Notes: generated from the sequence alone by a model not told the origin. DNA of 10,012 nt from an uncultured Clostridium sp. (GCA_958442925.1 CAUCIO010000079.1:1-10012); one strand, 5' to 3'; positions 1 to 7,579 are shown, counted from the first letter of the stretch. A program made the numbers and translations.

Positions 1-5
1 AAAAT

Positions 6-56
6 GGAGCTGTTGCTCCGGTAGATCATTTATCTACTTTTGCAACAGCTCCTTTT
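6..56 (+). terminator. Rho-independent terminator of an upstream gene
   Basis: An 11-bp perfect stem (GGAGCTGTTGC at 6-16 with GCAACAGCTCC at 42-52) encloses a second 6-bp stem (GTAGAT 21-26 with ATCTAC 32-37) and is followed by TTTT at 53-56. Four A residues precede the left arm, so it may also act on the minus strand. The gene it ends lies left of the window. Confidence 0.75.
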
Positions 57-88
57 AGTGGAAAAATCCCTTGTTTTTTCTTTTCTGC

Positions 89-119
89 TTGACCTTATAC
101 CTGGTATAGGGCATATGAT
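89..119 (+). promoter_or_regulatory. MerR-type promoter and operator, 19-bp spacer with central dyad
   Basis: TTGACC (89-94) is a good -35 box and TATGAT (114-119) a good -10 box, separated by 19 bp instead of the usual 17. Inside the spacer lies a dyad, CCTTATACC (93-101), one centre base, GGTATAGGG (103-111), with eight of nine pairs matching. An over-long spacer holding the operator is the hallmark of promoters activated by DNA distortion by MerR-family proteins. The next gene encodes a MerR-family protein, so autoregulation is the simplest inference. No second copy of the dyad was noticed in the window. Confidence 0.8.
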
Positions 120-201
120 ACAGACAGGAAGCGGGAAAAGCAGATAAAACCGACAGAAAAAGATGAAACAAGGAACAAGGCTGACTGGGAAGGAGGACAG
201 T

Positions 202-1080
202 ATGAGGAACATGAACATCAAAGAAGCGGAGGAAGAAACAGGCATCACCAGACAGAATATCCGTTTTTATGAAAAGAAAGGCCTGCTCCGGCCGGAACGG
301 AATCAGGAAAATGACTACAGACAGTATTCAGTGGAGGACATTGAAAGGCTGAAGACAATCAAAATGCTGAGAAAGCTGGATTTCTCAGTGGAGAATATTA
401 AGGAAGTGCTGGATGGAAGCATGGATTTTTCTCAGGCAGTGAGGCAGCAGCTGGAAAATCTCAGGGAGAGAAAAAAGGAGCTGTCAGTTCAGATTGATTT
501 TTTAGAAAAGATAGAACGGGAAGGCGCCGATCTGTCCAGCCAGGAGCGGTATTTAAAACAGATGGAGCAGGAGGAGAGCCTGGGCAGACGGTTTACGGAT
601 ATTTTAGAGGACTATAAAAGAATCGTCAGAGAAGAGAGCCAGAGAAAATTTAGTTTCGTGCCTGATACGATGGCCAGGACTCCCAGGGAATTTACAGAGG
701 AACTGTTTCGATTTGCAGAGCAGGAAAAGCTTAATCTGGTGATTACAAGAGAAGGGATGAATCCCCTGTTTGAGATAGACGGAGTCCAGTACGAGGCATT
801 CCGCCTGTCGGGCAGATTCGGAATTGTCATCCAGTGTCAGATGACAGAATCCCGAAAGCAGGAGGCTGATTTGGCAGAACAGGGAGAGGAGAAGAAACAG
901 GAGAAGGACAGCGCAGGAAAAAAGGCTGTGCGGCTGCTTCACTACAGCTGGCCGATTCTTATATGGGCTGTTTTATTCTTTTCCAGAGCTGGATTCAGCT
1001 GGTGGAGCATATCAATTTTTATTGGAACCTCGGCGGCTCTGGGGTGCGGCTGCTTCACGTACTGGAACCTGAAAAACTGA
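202..1080 (+). CDS. MerR-family transcriptional regulator with C-terminal membrane anchor
   Basis: A 292-aa protein. Residues 5-72 form a MerR winged-helix domain: IKEAEEETGITRQNIRFYEK is the typical helix-turn-helix opening, followed by DYRQYSVEDIERLKTI. Residues 78-110 are a heptad-like dimerisation coiled coil. Residues 162-214 form a small domain with the core EIDGVQYEAFR, which may bind a ligand. A charged linker (about 215-245) leads to two hydrophobic stretches (about 248-264 and 266-287), so the C-terminus is probably a membrane hairpin. Classical MerR proteins are soluble and about 110-270 aa. The ATG at 202 is chosen because AGGAGG (191-196) lies 5 bases upstream; an in-frame ATG at 163 would add 13 residues that do not fit the family start. 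The promoter at 89-119 probably makes it autoregulated. The effector is unknown: no CueR/MerR-type metal-binding cysteine pair is present, and the only cysteines are near the C-terminal membrane part and one at 212. Confidence 0.85.
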   Translation: MRNMNIKEAEEETGITRQNIRFYEKKGLLRPERNQENDYRQYSVEDIERLKTIKMLRKLDFSVENIKEVLDGSMDFSQAVRQQLENLRERKKELSVQIDFLEKIEREGADLSSQERYLKQMEQEESLGRRFTDILEDYKRIVREESQRKFSFVPDTMARTPREFTEELFRFAEQEKLNLVITREGMNPLFEIDGVQYEAFRLSGRFGIVIQCQMTESRKQEADLAEQGEEKKQEKDSAGKKAVRLLHYSWPILIWAVLFFSRAGFSWWSISIFIGTSAALGCGCFTYWNLKN

Positions 1081-1090
1081 TAGGATAGGC

Positions 1091-1146
1091 ATATGAGGAA
1101 AAATTTTCTTGTTCCACTTAAAGTCACCGAAAATTTTTCCTCATAT
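1091..1146. repeat. Perfect 18-bp inverted repeat between merR-like gene and small ORF
   Basis: ATATGAGGAAAAATTTTC (1091-1108) is the exact reverse complement of 1129-1146, with a 20-base loop. Each arm also contains its own dyad (GAAAAATTTTC at 1098-1108 and its mirror at 1129-1139), with centres 31 bp apart, about three helical turns. It starts 10 bases after the regulator's stop codon. There is no trailing T-run, so it is not a standard terminator. It could be an RNA stability or processing hairpin, a pair of AT-rich operators, or a small palindromic element. Confidence 0.85.
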
Positions 1147-1208
1147 ATAGGGAATTGGAAATTGTGAGGGAAACAGAAAAAAATCAAGTTTTATAAGGAG
1201 GAATCGCG

Positions 1209-1439
1209 ATGTTAAATATGTTTAAAAAGTCATTTTGGATCCCATATGAGGACAGCTCGGTGTATCCGACTATGGCAAAGGCCATGGAAGAAATTTCAAG
1301 GTACTGTGAGGAACGTGGTGAAACCTGCGTTTTTACAGGAGACGACGAGGTGGAAATCGGAGGTAAAAGATACGAAATTTACAGAGGATATGAAAGCGGA
1401 AGCAGAGGTAATTATGGAATCAAGTGCCGGGAGAAGTAG
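1209..1439 (+). CDS. Small protein resembling the sensor-like domain of the adjacent MerR regulator
   Basis: A 76-aa protein of no family I can name. The ATG at 1209 is supported by AAGGAGGA at 1195-1202 with 6-base spacing; a second in-frame ATG at 1218 is less well spaced. Residues about 25-72 align with residues about 165-212 of the regulator at 202-1080: EVEIGGKRYEIYRG here against LFEIDGVQYEAFRL there, then GIKC against VIQC, each preceded by an amphipathic helix rich in Glu (AMEEISRYCEERG against TEELFRFAEQEK). It has no signal peptide or membrane segment. The N-terminus (MLNMFKKSFWIPYED) is hydrophobic and aromatic, with no counterpart in the regulator. It may bind the same ligand, or interact with or titrate the regulator. 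The coding status is well supported by the ribosome binding site; the function is inference only. Confidence 0.75.
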   Translation: MLNMFKKSFWIPYEDSSVYPTMAKAMEEISRYCEERGETCVFTGDDEVEIGGKRYEIYRGYESGSRGNYGIKCREK

Positions 1440-1595
1440 AGGGAAGTGGGAACGGAAAACGCATGAATGCAGTAGTTTTTAAGCCGTTATAAAACAGATC
1501 AAAACTGCAGTCTTTGTCTAAATAATATTTAAAGCATGATAAGTTTGCCGCATAAAACGGGCTTCTCAGACTGCTTGATTTTCCCTTCTTCCCCC

Positions 1596-1624
1596 TTTAC
1601 AGAATAAGGATTGATTGATAGAAT
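1596..1624 (+). promoter_or_regulatory. Predicted sigma-A promoter for pth-mfd-rluF run
   Basis: TTTACA (1596-1601), a 17-bp spacer and TAGAAT (1619-1624) each match the consensus at five of six positions. The predicted start near 1631 gives a leader of about 88 bases before pth. The 156 bases between the small ORF's stop and this promoter (1440-1595) are AT-rich; I see no convincing gene or terminator there. Confidence 0.6.
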
Positions 1625-1637
1625 AGTGAAACAAGCG

Positions 1638-1675
1638 AAGCGTCAGAACTCCCCATCCGGGAAATTCTGGCGCTT
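1638..1675 (+). other. Hairpin in the pth leader
   Basis: AAGCGTCAGAA (1638-1648) pairs with TTCTGGCGCTT (1665-1675) through ten Watson-Crick pairs and one G-T pair, and an inner TCCC/GGGA (1650-1653 with 1659-1662) extends the structure. It lies between the predicted transcription start and the pth ribosome binding site. No T-run follows, so it is not a plain terminator. It may protect the 5' end or have a regulatory role; it matches no riboswitch class I recognise. Confidence 0.5.
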
Positions 1676-1718
1676 AAAGCCGTGTAAGAAAGACAGAATA
1701 GATAAGGAGACAACACGT

Positions 1719-2363
1719 ATGTATATTATAGCAGGACTGGGAAATCCAGGAGAGAAGTATGATAATACCCGCCACAATGCAGGATTTTTAACCATAGACG
1801 CGCTGGCATCCAGATACAATATCGACATCAGGGAGAAAGCCCATAAAGCTCTGATTGGAAAAGGGATGATTGACGGACAGAAGGTGATTCTGGCCAAACC
1901 GCAGACCTATATGAATGTGAGCGGGGAGAGTATCCGTGCTCTGGTAGATTATTATAAAATCGCCCAGGATGAGCTGATTATTATTTTCGATGATATCAGT
2001 CTGGAACCGGGACAGCTGCGGATCCGAAAGAAGGGGAGCGCAGGAGGGCATAATGGAATTAAGAGTATTATTGCCCATCTGGGTACACAGGAGTTTACCA
2101 GGATTAAAGTGGGCGTCGGGGAAAAGCCGGAGAAAATGGATCTGGCAGACTATGTACTGGGCCGCTTTTTAAAAGAAGAGCAGGATACTATGAAAGAGGC
2201 CTTTGAAAAAGCAGCCGGGGCAGCTGCGGCCATTGTTACCCAGGGGGCAGACACAGCCATGAATCTCTACAACGGCTCTAAAAAGAAGGCTGAGAAAAAG
2301 AAGCTGGAAAAGGCGGAAGAGAAAGAGACGGAAGGGAAACAGGAAAAGCCGGAAGAGAAATAG
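1719..2363 (+). CDS. pth: Peptidyl-tRNA hydrolase (Pth)
   Basis: Cytosolic esterase that releases peptides from peptidyl-tRNA shed by stalled ribosomes, recycling the tRNA. The 214-aa product starts with the family signature GLGNPGEKYDNTRHNAGF. The expected active-site residues are visible: Asn9, His19 (catalytic base), Asn66 in PQTYMNVSG, Asp91 in FDDISLEPG and Asn112 in GGHNGIKS. The ATG at 1719 follows AAGGAG (1704-1709); the upstream in-frame TTG at 1611 would add 36 residues unlike the family and would start upstream of the predicted -10 box. Compared with E. coli Pth (194 aa) it has a C-terminal tail of about 28 residues (187-214) made almost only of Lys and Glu, probably disordered. 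It is followed by mfd after 46 bases with no terminator. Confidence 0.96.
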   Translation: MYIIAGLGNPGEKYDNTRHNAGFLTIDALASRYNIDIREKAHKALIGKGMIDGQKVILAKPQTYMNVSGESIRALVDYYKIAQDELIIIFDDISLEPGQLRIRKKGSAGGHNGIKSIIAHLGTQEFTRIKVGVGEKPEKMDLADYVLGRFLKEEQDTMKEAFEKAAGAAAAIVTQGADTAMNLYNGSKKKAEKKKLEKAEEKETEGKQEKPEEK

Positions 2364-2409
2364 GCAGAAATAAAACAGGCAGGAAAGGAAAAGAACAGGA
2401 GGGAGACAG

Positions 2410-5400
2410 ATGGGAAGCATATTTGCCAATCCACTGGAGGAGCTGGCTGAGTTTCAGGACATGAAGAGAGAGCTGAATCAGGGGCGGGGGCCTCTTCAGG
2501 TCAGCGGCTGCGTGGACTCGCAGAAGGCTCACCTGATCAGCGAGGCAGGAGCAGAAAAGACGTGGAAACTGATTGTCACATATGATGATTCCAGAGCCAG
2601 GGATCTGTTTGAGGATTACAGAACCTTTGATCCGGCTGTGTATCTGTATCCAGCCAGGGATCTATTGTTTTACAGCTCTGATATCCATGGAAATCTCCTG
2701 ACCCGCCAGAGAATGCAGGTGTTTAAAAGCCTGATTGAAAACGGGACAGGGACAGTGGTGACTACGGCGGATGCACTGATGGATCGTCTTCTTCCTCTTT
2801 CCGAGATCGAGGACAGCTGCATTCATGTGTCCTGCGGGGAAACAGTTCTGCTGGAGAAGCTGAAGGGAACACTTTCCCAGCTGGGATATGAGAGAGTAGG
2901 GCAGGTAGACGGTATGGGACAGTTTTCGATTCGTGGAGGGATTATCGATATTTTCCCTTTGACAGAGGAACTTCCTGTCCGAATCGAGCTGTGGGGCGAC
3001 GAGGTGGACTCTATCCGCAGCTTTGACCTGGAAAGCCAGAGATCCGTGGAGGAGCTTGATGAGGTTACTCTCTATCCTGCCACAGAGCTTCTGCTTCTGC
3101 CGGAGAGGGTGGAAGATGGGCTTCAAAAAATTGAGAAAGAGACAAAGGATTATACGAAGGCGCTGCGGGCGCAGGTGAAAACAGAGCAGGCAGCCAGAAT
3201 AGAATCATTGGTCCGGGAGCTTTCCGAGGAGATACGGGAAGGCTTCCGGGTTCATGGCTTAGGCGGTTTTATCCAGTATTTTTCTAAGACAACGGTCTCC
3301 TTCCTGGATTATTTTCCAAAGGAGAAGCTGGCGGTCTTTCTCGATGAGCCACTGAGAATCAGAGAAAAAGCCGAGGTAGTGGAGACAGAGTTCAGGGAGA
3401 GCATGGCTCACCGCCTGGAGGGCGGCTACCTTCTGCCTGGGCAGACTGATTTCCTTTATTCAGCCAGGACACTGCTTTCCATGACAGCTCTGCCATGTAC
3501 CCTGCTGCTCTCAGGCCTTGATCAGAAGCTTCCAGGCTTTCCGGTGAAGAAAAAATACAGCATCGAGGCCAAGAGCATGGGAACCTACCACAACGGCTTT
3601 GAGCTTTTAATCAAGGATTTGGAGCGGTGGCAGAAGGGAAAATACAGGGTAGTTCTTCTGACTGCATCGAGAACCAGAGCCAGCCGTCTGGCGGGAGATC
3701 TCAGGGAATATGGCCTGAAAGCATATCTGCCGGATCAGGATCAGAGCCAGGTAAGGGCTGGGGAGATCATGGTTACCTATGGAAATCTCCACAGAGGCTT
3801 TGAGTACCCGCTGCTGAAATTCGCTGTTGTAGCGGAAGGAGATATGTTTGGAGGCGGACAGGGTAAGAAACGGAAAAAGAAAAAAACTTCCTACCAGGGC
3901 AGGCATATCCAGAGCTTTTCCGAGCTTTCTTTGGGAGATTATGTAGTCCATGAAAATCATGGTCTCGGTATTTACCGGGGAATTGAAAAAATTGAGCAGG
4001 ATAAGGTAGTTAAAGATTACATTAAAATCGAGTATGCAGACGGAGGAAACCTCTATCTGCCGGCTACCAGACTGGAGGGAATCCAGAAATATGCCAGCGC
4101 AGAGGCGAAAAAGCCGAAGCTGAACCGTCTGGGCGGAAGCGAGTGGCATAAGACCAAGACGAAGGTGCGGGGAGCAGTCAAAGAGATTGCAAAGGATCTG
4201 ATAAAGCTCTATGCGGCCAGACAGGACCAGGAGGGGTTCCAGTATGGGCCTGATACGGTGTGGCAGAGAGAATTTGAAGAAATGTTTCCCTACGAGGAGA
4301 CAGAAGATCAGCTGGATGCCATTGATGCGGTGAAACGCGATATGGAGAGCCATAAAATTATGGATCGCCTGATCTGCGGAGACGTAGGCTACGGAAAGAC
4401 GGAGATTGCCCTGCGGGCAGCTTTTAAGGCCATTCAGGAGGGAAAACAGGTGGTGTATCTGGTTCCCACCACGATTCTGGCTCAGCAGCACTACAATACC
4501 TTTGTCCAGCGAATGAAGGATTTCCCGGTGCGGGTAGATATGATGTCCAGATTCCGTACTGCAGCCGAGCAGAAACGGACACTGGAGGATTTAAAAAAGG
4601 GATTTGTGGACGTACTGATTGGAACTCACCGTGTACTGTCAAAGGATGTGGAATTTAAGAGCCTGGGCCTTTTAATTATAGACGAGGAGCAGCGCTTCGG
4701 AGTGGCTCATAAGGAGAAGATCAAGCAGCTGAAGGAAAATGTGGACGTTATCACCCTGACGGCCACACCGATTCCCAGGACGCTCCACATGAGCCTGATC
4801 GGAATCCGGGACATGAGCGTACTGGAGGAGCCGCCGGTGGATCGTCTGCCCATTCAGACTTATGTGATGGAGTACAACGACGAGATGGTAAGAGAGGCCA
4901 TCAGCCGGGAGGTGGCCAGAGGGGGACAGGTGTATTATGTATACAACCGTGTCAATAATATCGAGGAAATTGCCAGCCATGTGGCTTCCCTGGTACCGGA
5001 CGCTTCTGTTACCTTTGCCCACGGCCAGATGCGGGAACATGAGCTGGAGCGGATTATGCTGGATTTCGTAAACGGGGACATTGATGTGCTGGTTTCCACT
5101 ACGATTATCGAGACAGGACTAAATATCCCCAATGCCAACACCATTATCATTCACGATGCAGATCGTCTGGGACTGTCCCAGCTCTATCAGATCCGAGGCC
5201 GTGTCGGCCGTTCCAACCGGACTGCCTATGCCTTTCTGATGTACAGGCGTGATAAGCTTTTAAGGGAGGAGGCGGAAAAACGCCTTCAGGCCATCAGGGA
5301 ATTTACAGAACTTGGCAGCGGAATCAAGATCGCCATGCGGGATCTGGAGATCCGCGGAGCAGGAAATATTCTGGGAGCAGAACAGCACGGACACATGGAG

Positions 5401-5967
5401 GCAGTGGGCTACGACTTGTACTGCAAGCTGCTCAATGAGGCGGTGCTGGCCTTAAAGGGAGAAGCCGACGAGAGCGAGGAGTTCGAGACGTCTGTGGACT
5501 GCGATATCGATGCCTACATTCCTCCGTTTTATATTAAAAATGAGTATCAGAAGCTGGATATCTATAAAAGAATTTCTGCCATTGAGTCGGAGGAGGAATA
5601 CATGGATATGCAGGATGAGCTGATCGACCGGTTTGGAGAGCTTCCGCTTCCTGTGGAAAATCTGCTTCTGATTGCATCTGTGAAGGCTCTGGCCCACAGC
5701 GCCGGGGTGACAGAGGTGAATATCAACCGTCAGGAGGCCAGAATTACCATGTTCAAACAGGCTAAAATTGACGTCACCGGCATTCCTGATCTGATCAGCC
5801 GATATAAGGGAGATTTGAAACTTCGTCCAGGCGAGACTCCGGAATTCATGTATCTGGATCAGAGAAATAAGAATAAGGACTGCCACAGGGTAATAGAAAA
5901 AACCCAGGAGATTCTGCGGGAACTGAAGGAACTTTGTGAACACAGACAGGGTGACGGTAAGAAATAA
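2410..5967 (+). CDS. mfd: Transcription-repair coupling factor Mfd
   Basis: ATP-driven DNA translocase that pushes stalled RNA polymerase off damaged DNA and recruits UvrA for nucleotide excision repair. The 1185-aa length fits the family (E. coli 1148). The N-terminal UvrB-like modules include IRGGIIDIFP (174-183). The RNA-polymerase interacting, CarD-like domain starts near 506 (SLGDYVVHENHGLGIY). The helicase motor has Walker A GDVGYGKT (657-664), DEEQ box (758-761), TATPIPR (784-790) and motif VI RGRVGR (929-934). The C-terminal UvrA-autoinhibition domain starts near 1036 (YIPPFYIKNEYQKLDIYKRI). A very basic patch, KKRKKKK (486-492), sits just before the polymerase-interacting domain. The ATG at 2410 follows AGGAGGG (2397-2403) by 6 bases. 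All motor motifs are intact, so the gene looks functional. Confidence 0.98.
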   Translation: MGSIFANPLEELAEFQDMKRELNQGRGPLQVSGCVDSQKAHLISEAGAEKTWKLIVTYDDSRARDLFEDYRTFDPAVYLYPARDLLFYSSDIHGNLLTRQRMQVFKSLIENGTGTVVTTADALMDRLLPLSEIEDSCIHVSCGETVLLEKLKGTLSQLGYERVGQVDGMGQFSIRGGIIDIFPLTEELPVRIELWGDEVDSIRSFDLESQRSVEELDEVTLYPATELLLLPERVEDGLQKIEKETKDYTKALRAQVKTEQAARIESLVRELSEEIREGFRVHGLGGFIQYFSKTTVSFLDYFPKEKLAVFLDEPLRIREKAEVVETEFRESMAHRLEGGYLLPGQTDFLYSARTLLSMTALPCTLLLSGLDQKLPGFPVKKKYSIEAKSMGTYHNGFELLIKDLERWQKGKYRVVLLTASRTRASRLAGDLREYGLKAYLPDQDQSQVRAGEIMVTYGNLHRGFEYPLLKFAVVAEGDMFGGGQGKKRKKKKTSYQGRHIQSFSELSLGDYVVHENHGLGIYRGIEKIEQDKVVKDYIKIEYADGGNLYLPATRLEGIQKYASAEAKKPKLNRLGGSEWHKTKTKVRGAVKEIAKDLIKLYAARQDQEGFQYGPDTVWQREFEEMFPYEETEDQLDAIDAVKRDMESHKIMDRLICGDVGYGKTEIALRAAFKAIQEGKQVVYLVPTTILAQQHYNTFVQRMKDFPVRVDMMSRFRTAAEQKRTLEDLKKGFVDVLIGTHRVLSKDVEFKSLGLLIIDEEQRFGVAHKEKIKQLKENVDVITLTATPIPRTLHMSLIGIRDMSVLEEPPVDRLPIQTYVMEYNDEMVREAISREVARGGQVYYVYNRVNNIEEIASHVASLVPDASVTFAHGQMREHELERIMLDFVNGDIDVLVSTTIIETGLNIPNANTIIIHDADRLGLSQLYQIRGRVGRSNRTAYAFLMYRRDKLLREEAEKRLQAIREFTELGSGIKIAMRDLEIRGAGNILGAEQHGHMEAVGYDLYCKLLNEAVLALKGEADESEEFETSVDCDIDAYIPPFYIKNEYQKLDIYKRISAIESEEEYMDMQDELIDRFGELPLPVENLLLIASVKALAHSAGVTEVNINRQEARITMFKQAKIDVTGIPDLISRYKGDLKLRPGETPEFMYLDQRNKNKDCHRVIEKTQEILRELKELCEHRQGDGKK

Positions 5968-6044
5968 AATGCAGATTTCAGACAGAAGCTGCTGGTGATA
6001 ACAGGAATAATGGAAACGAGAACAGACAGGAGAGGACTGGAAAC

Positions 6045-6794
6045 GTGGAGAAAGAAAAACAGGAGATTACAAGCGGGGCTGAGGCAGTGAGGCTGAACAA
6101 GTTTTTAAGCGAGTCAGGATTCTGCTCCCGCAGAGAAGCTGACAGACTGATAGAGGCAGGAAAGGTAAAGGTAGACGGGCTTACTGCTTCCATGGGCATG
6201 AAGGTAAAACCAGGGCAGCAGGTAGAGGCAGACGGAACAGTGATTGGCGGAAAGGACAGACCGGTTGTGCTGCTGGTCAATAAGCCCAGGGGCATTGTCT
6301 GCACGACCTCAGACAAGGATCGGGCGGAAAATATCGTAGAATTCCTGAACTATCCGGTGAGAATCTACCCAGTAGGGCGGCTTGATAAGGATTCAGAGGG
6401 CCTGCTTCTCATGACAAACCAGGGAGAGCTGGTGAATCAGATTTTAAAGGGCAGATACGGCCACGAAAAGGAGTATCTGGTCACTGTCAATAAGGAGATT
6501 ACAGCGGCGTTTTTAGAGCGCATGAGAAAGGGTGTAAAAATTCTCGACACGGTTACAAGACCCTGTACTGTGGAGCAGACAGGGGAGAAGTCCTTCCGAA
6601 TTATTCTGACTCAGGGCTTAAACCGTCAGATCCGCCGGATGTGCGAGGCGTTAGGATACCAGGTGAGAACCTTAAAGAGGGTGCGGATCATGAATCTGAA
6701 GCTGGGAACCTTAAAGACCGGAGAATACAGAGAGATTACGAAAGAGGAGCTGCGGGAGCTGAAGCGGCTGCTCAGGAAGAATACAGAGCAATAG
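6045..6794 (+). CDS. rluF: 23S rRNA pseudouridine synthase, RluF-like
   Basis: RsuA/RluB/RluF-family enzyme that isomerises a uridine in large-subunit rRNA; E. coli RluF acts at U2604 and also on tRNA-Tyr. The 249-aa product has an S4 RNA-binding domain at about 16-62 (RLNKFLSESGFCSRREADRLI) and then the catalytic domain with GRLDKDSEGLLLMTN; Asp114 is the expected nucleophile. The stretches NKPRGIVCTT, HEKEYLVTV, GVKILDTVT and GLNRQIRRMCEALGYQV resemble RluF more than RluB or RsuA as I recall them. The basic C-terminal extension of E. coli RluF (290 aa) is absent. The start is GTG at 6045, supported by AGGAGAGG (6028-6035); an internal GTG at 6087, just before the S4 domain, is possible but has a weaker ribosome binding site. 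The gap from mfd is 77 bases with no terminator seen. The exact target uridine is not provable from sequence. Confidence 0.88.
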   Translation: MEKEKQEITSGAEAVRLNKFLSESGFCSRREADRLIEAGKVKVDGLTASMGMKVKPGQQVEADGTVIGGKDRPVVLLVNKPRGIVCTTSDKDRAENIVEFLNYPVRIYPVGRLDKDSEGLLLMTNQGELVNQILKGRYGHEKEYLVTVNKEITAAFLERMRKGVKILDTVTRPCTVEQTGEKSFRIILTQGLNRQIRRMCEALGYQVRTLKRVRIMNLKLGTLKTGEYREITKEELRELKRLLRKNTEQ

Positions 6795-6832
6795 CATGAG
6801 AGGAATAATGGCCTGAAAGAGGGAGACAGAAA

Positions 6833-7522
6833 ATGGGATTAAACAGATTAACAGACAGAATTTATTTTTTAGCTCATGAACCAGAGACTGACAGACCTAT
6901 GTTAGCCTATATTAAAGGAGATAGATTCTCCCTGTCCATTGACGCAGGATATTCGGCATCCCATGTTCAGGATTTCTATAAAGCAATCAAATCAGAGCAT
7001 TTAAAAGAACCTGATTTTACAGCAATTACACACTGGCATTACGATCATACCTTTGGTATGCATGCGATCAGCGGAATCAGTATTGCCCATGACAAAACAA
7101 ATGAGTTTCTCAAAGAACAGCAGGAGCTGGCTAAGAATGCCGATTACATGGAAAATTTAAAAAGAGAGGATGCCCATTTCAGAAAAGAATACTGTGGACA
7201 GTCTCAATTAGACATTGTGCTGTCAGATTTATCATTTTCAGATAAAATGACCCTGGATTTAGGCGGTATCACTGCCCAAATCTTTCATGCAGTATCACCC
7301 CATTCAGAAGACACGTCCTGTATTTATATACCGGAAGAAAAAGCGCTGTTTTTAGGCGATTCAACCAGTGAAGATTTCTTCCATGACGGATATATGGATA
7401 AGGATAAACTCCGTTCTTTAATGCAGATGATTCAAGAGGTGGATTGTGATTACTGCATACTCAGCCATTGCGAACCATTGAACAAAGAAGATTTGCTTCT
7501 TTATCTGGAAAGTATTCTGTGA
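6833..7522 (+). CDS. Metallo-beta-lactamase-fold hydrolase
   Basis: A 229-aa protein with the complete metal-binding set of the MBL superfamily: His67, His69, Asp71 and His72 in THWHYDH, His157 in VSPHSED, Asp176 in LFLGDSTSE and His212 in LSHCEP. A binuclear metal site (usually zinc) and a hydrolytic reaction are therefore likely; the substrate is unknown. It is a single domain with no signal peptide, so cytosolic, and has no flavodiiron or RNase J/Z extension. The ATG at 6833 follows GAGGGA (6819-6824). It lies 38 bases after rluF and could be co-transcribed, ending at the terminator 7580-7621. The DNA is visibly AT-richer than its neighbours, with many TTA, ATT and AAA codons where pth, mfd and rluF prefer CTG, ATC and AAG, which hints at a separate origin. 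Confidence 0.87.
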   Translation: MGLNRLTDRIYFLAHEPETDRPMLAYIKGDRFSLSIDAGYSASHVQDFYKAIKSEHLKEPDFTAITHWHYDHTFGMHAISGISIAHDKTNEFLKEQQELAKNADYMENLKREDAHFRKEYCGQSQLDIVLSDLSFSDKMTLDLGGITAQIFHAVSPHSEDTSCIYIPEEKALFLGDSTSEDFFHDGYMDKDKLRSLMQMIQEVDCDYCILSHCEPLNKEDLLLYLESIL

Positions 7523-7579
7523 CTGATCTCTGTCACAGGATGCAGGTTTTTCAGAATGTAAAATAAAGAACAGTATGAG

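Noticed and set aside
163..201. Earlier ATG for the MerR-family gene
   Set aside because: No good ribosome binding site precedes it, while AGGAGG stands 5 bases before the ATG at 202, which also fits the MerR family start.
1246..1482. 78-codon frame overlapping the small MerR-linked gene
   Set aside because: No ribosome binding site, and it overlaps the better supported 1209-1439 frame, which has homology to the regulator.
1468..1509. TGCAGTAGTTTT / AAAACTGCA as a terminator after the small gene
   Set aside because: The arms pair only with a two-base bulge, the loop is long, and no T-run follows.
1611..1718. Upstream TTG extension of pth
   Set aside because: It would add 36 residues unlike Pth, begins before the predicted -10 box and covers the leader hairpin. 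ATG 1719 has the ribosome binding site and starts right at the family signature.
3607..4491. 294-codon open frame on the minus strand
   Set aside because: It is wholly antisense to the motor region of mfd, whose motifs are intact, and its translation shows no recognisable domain.
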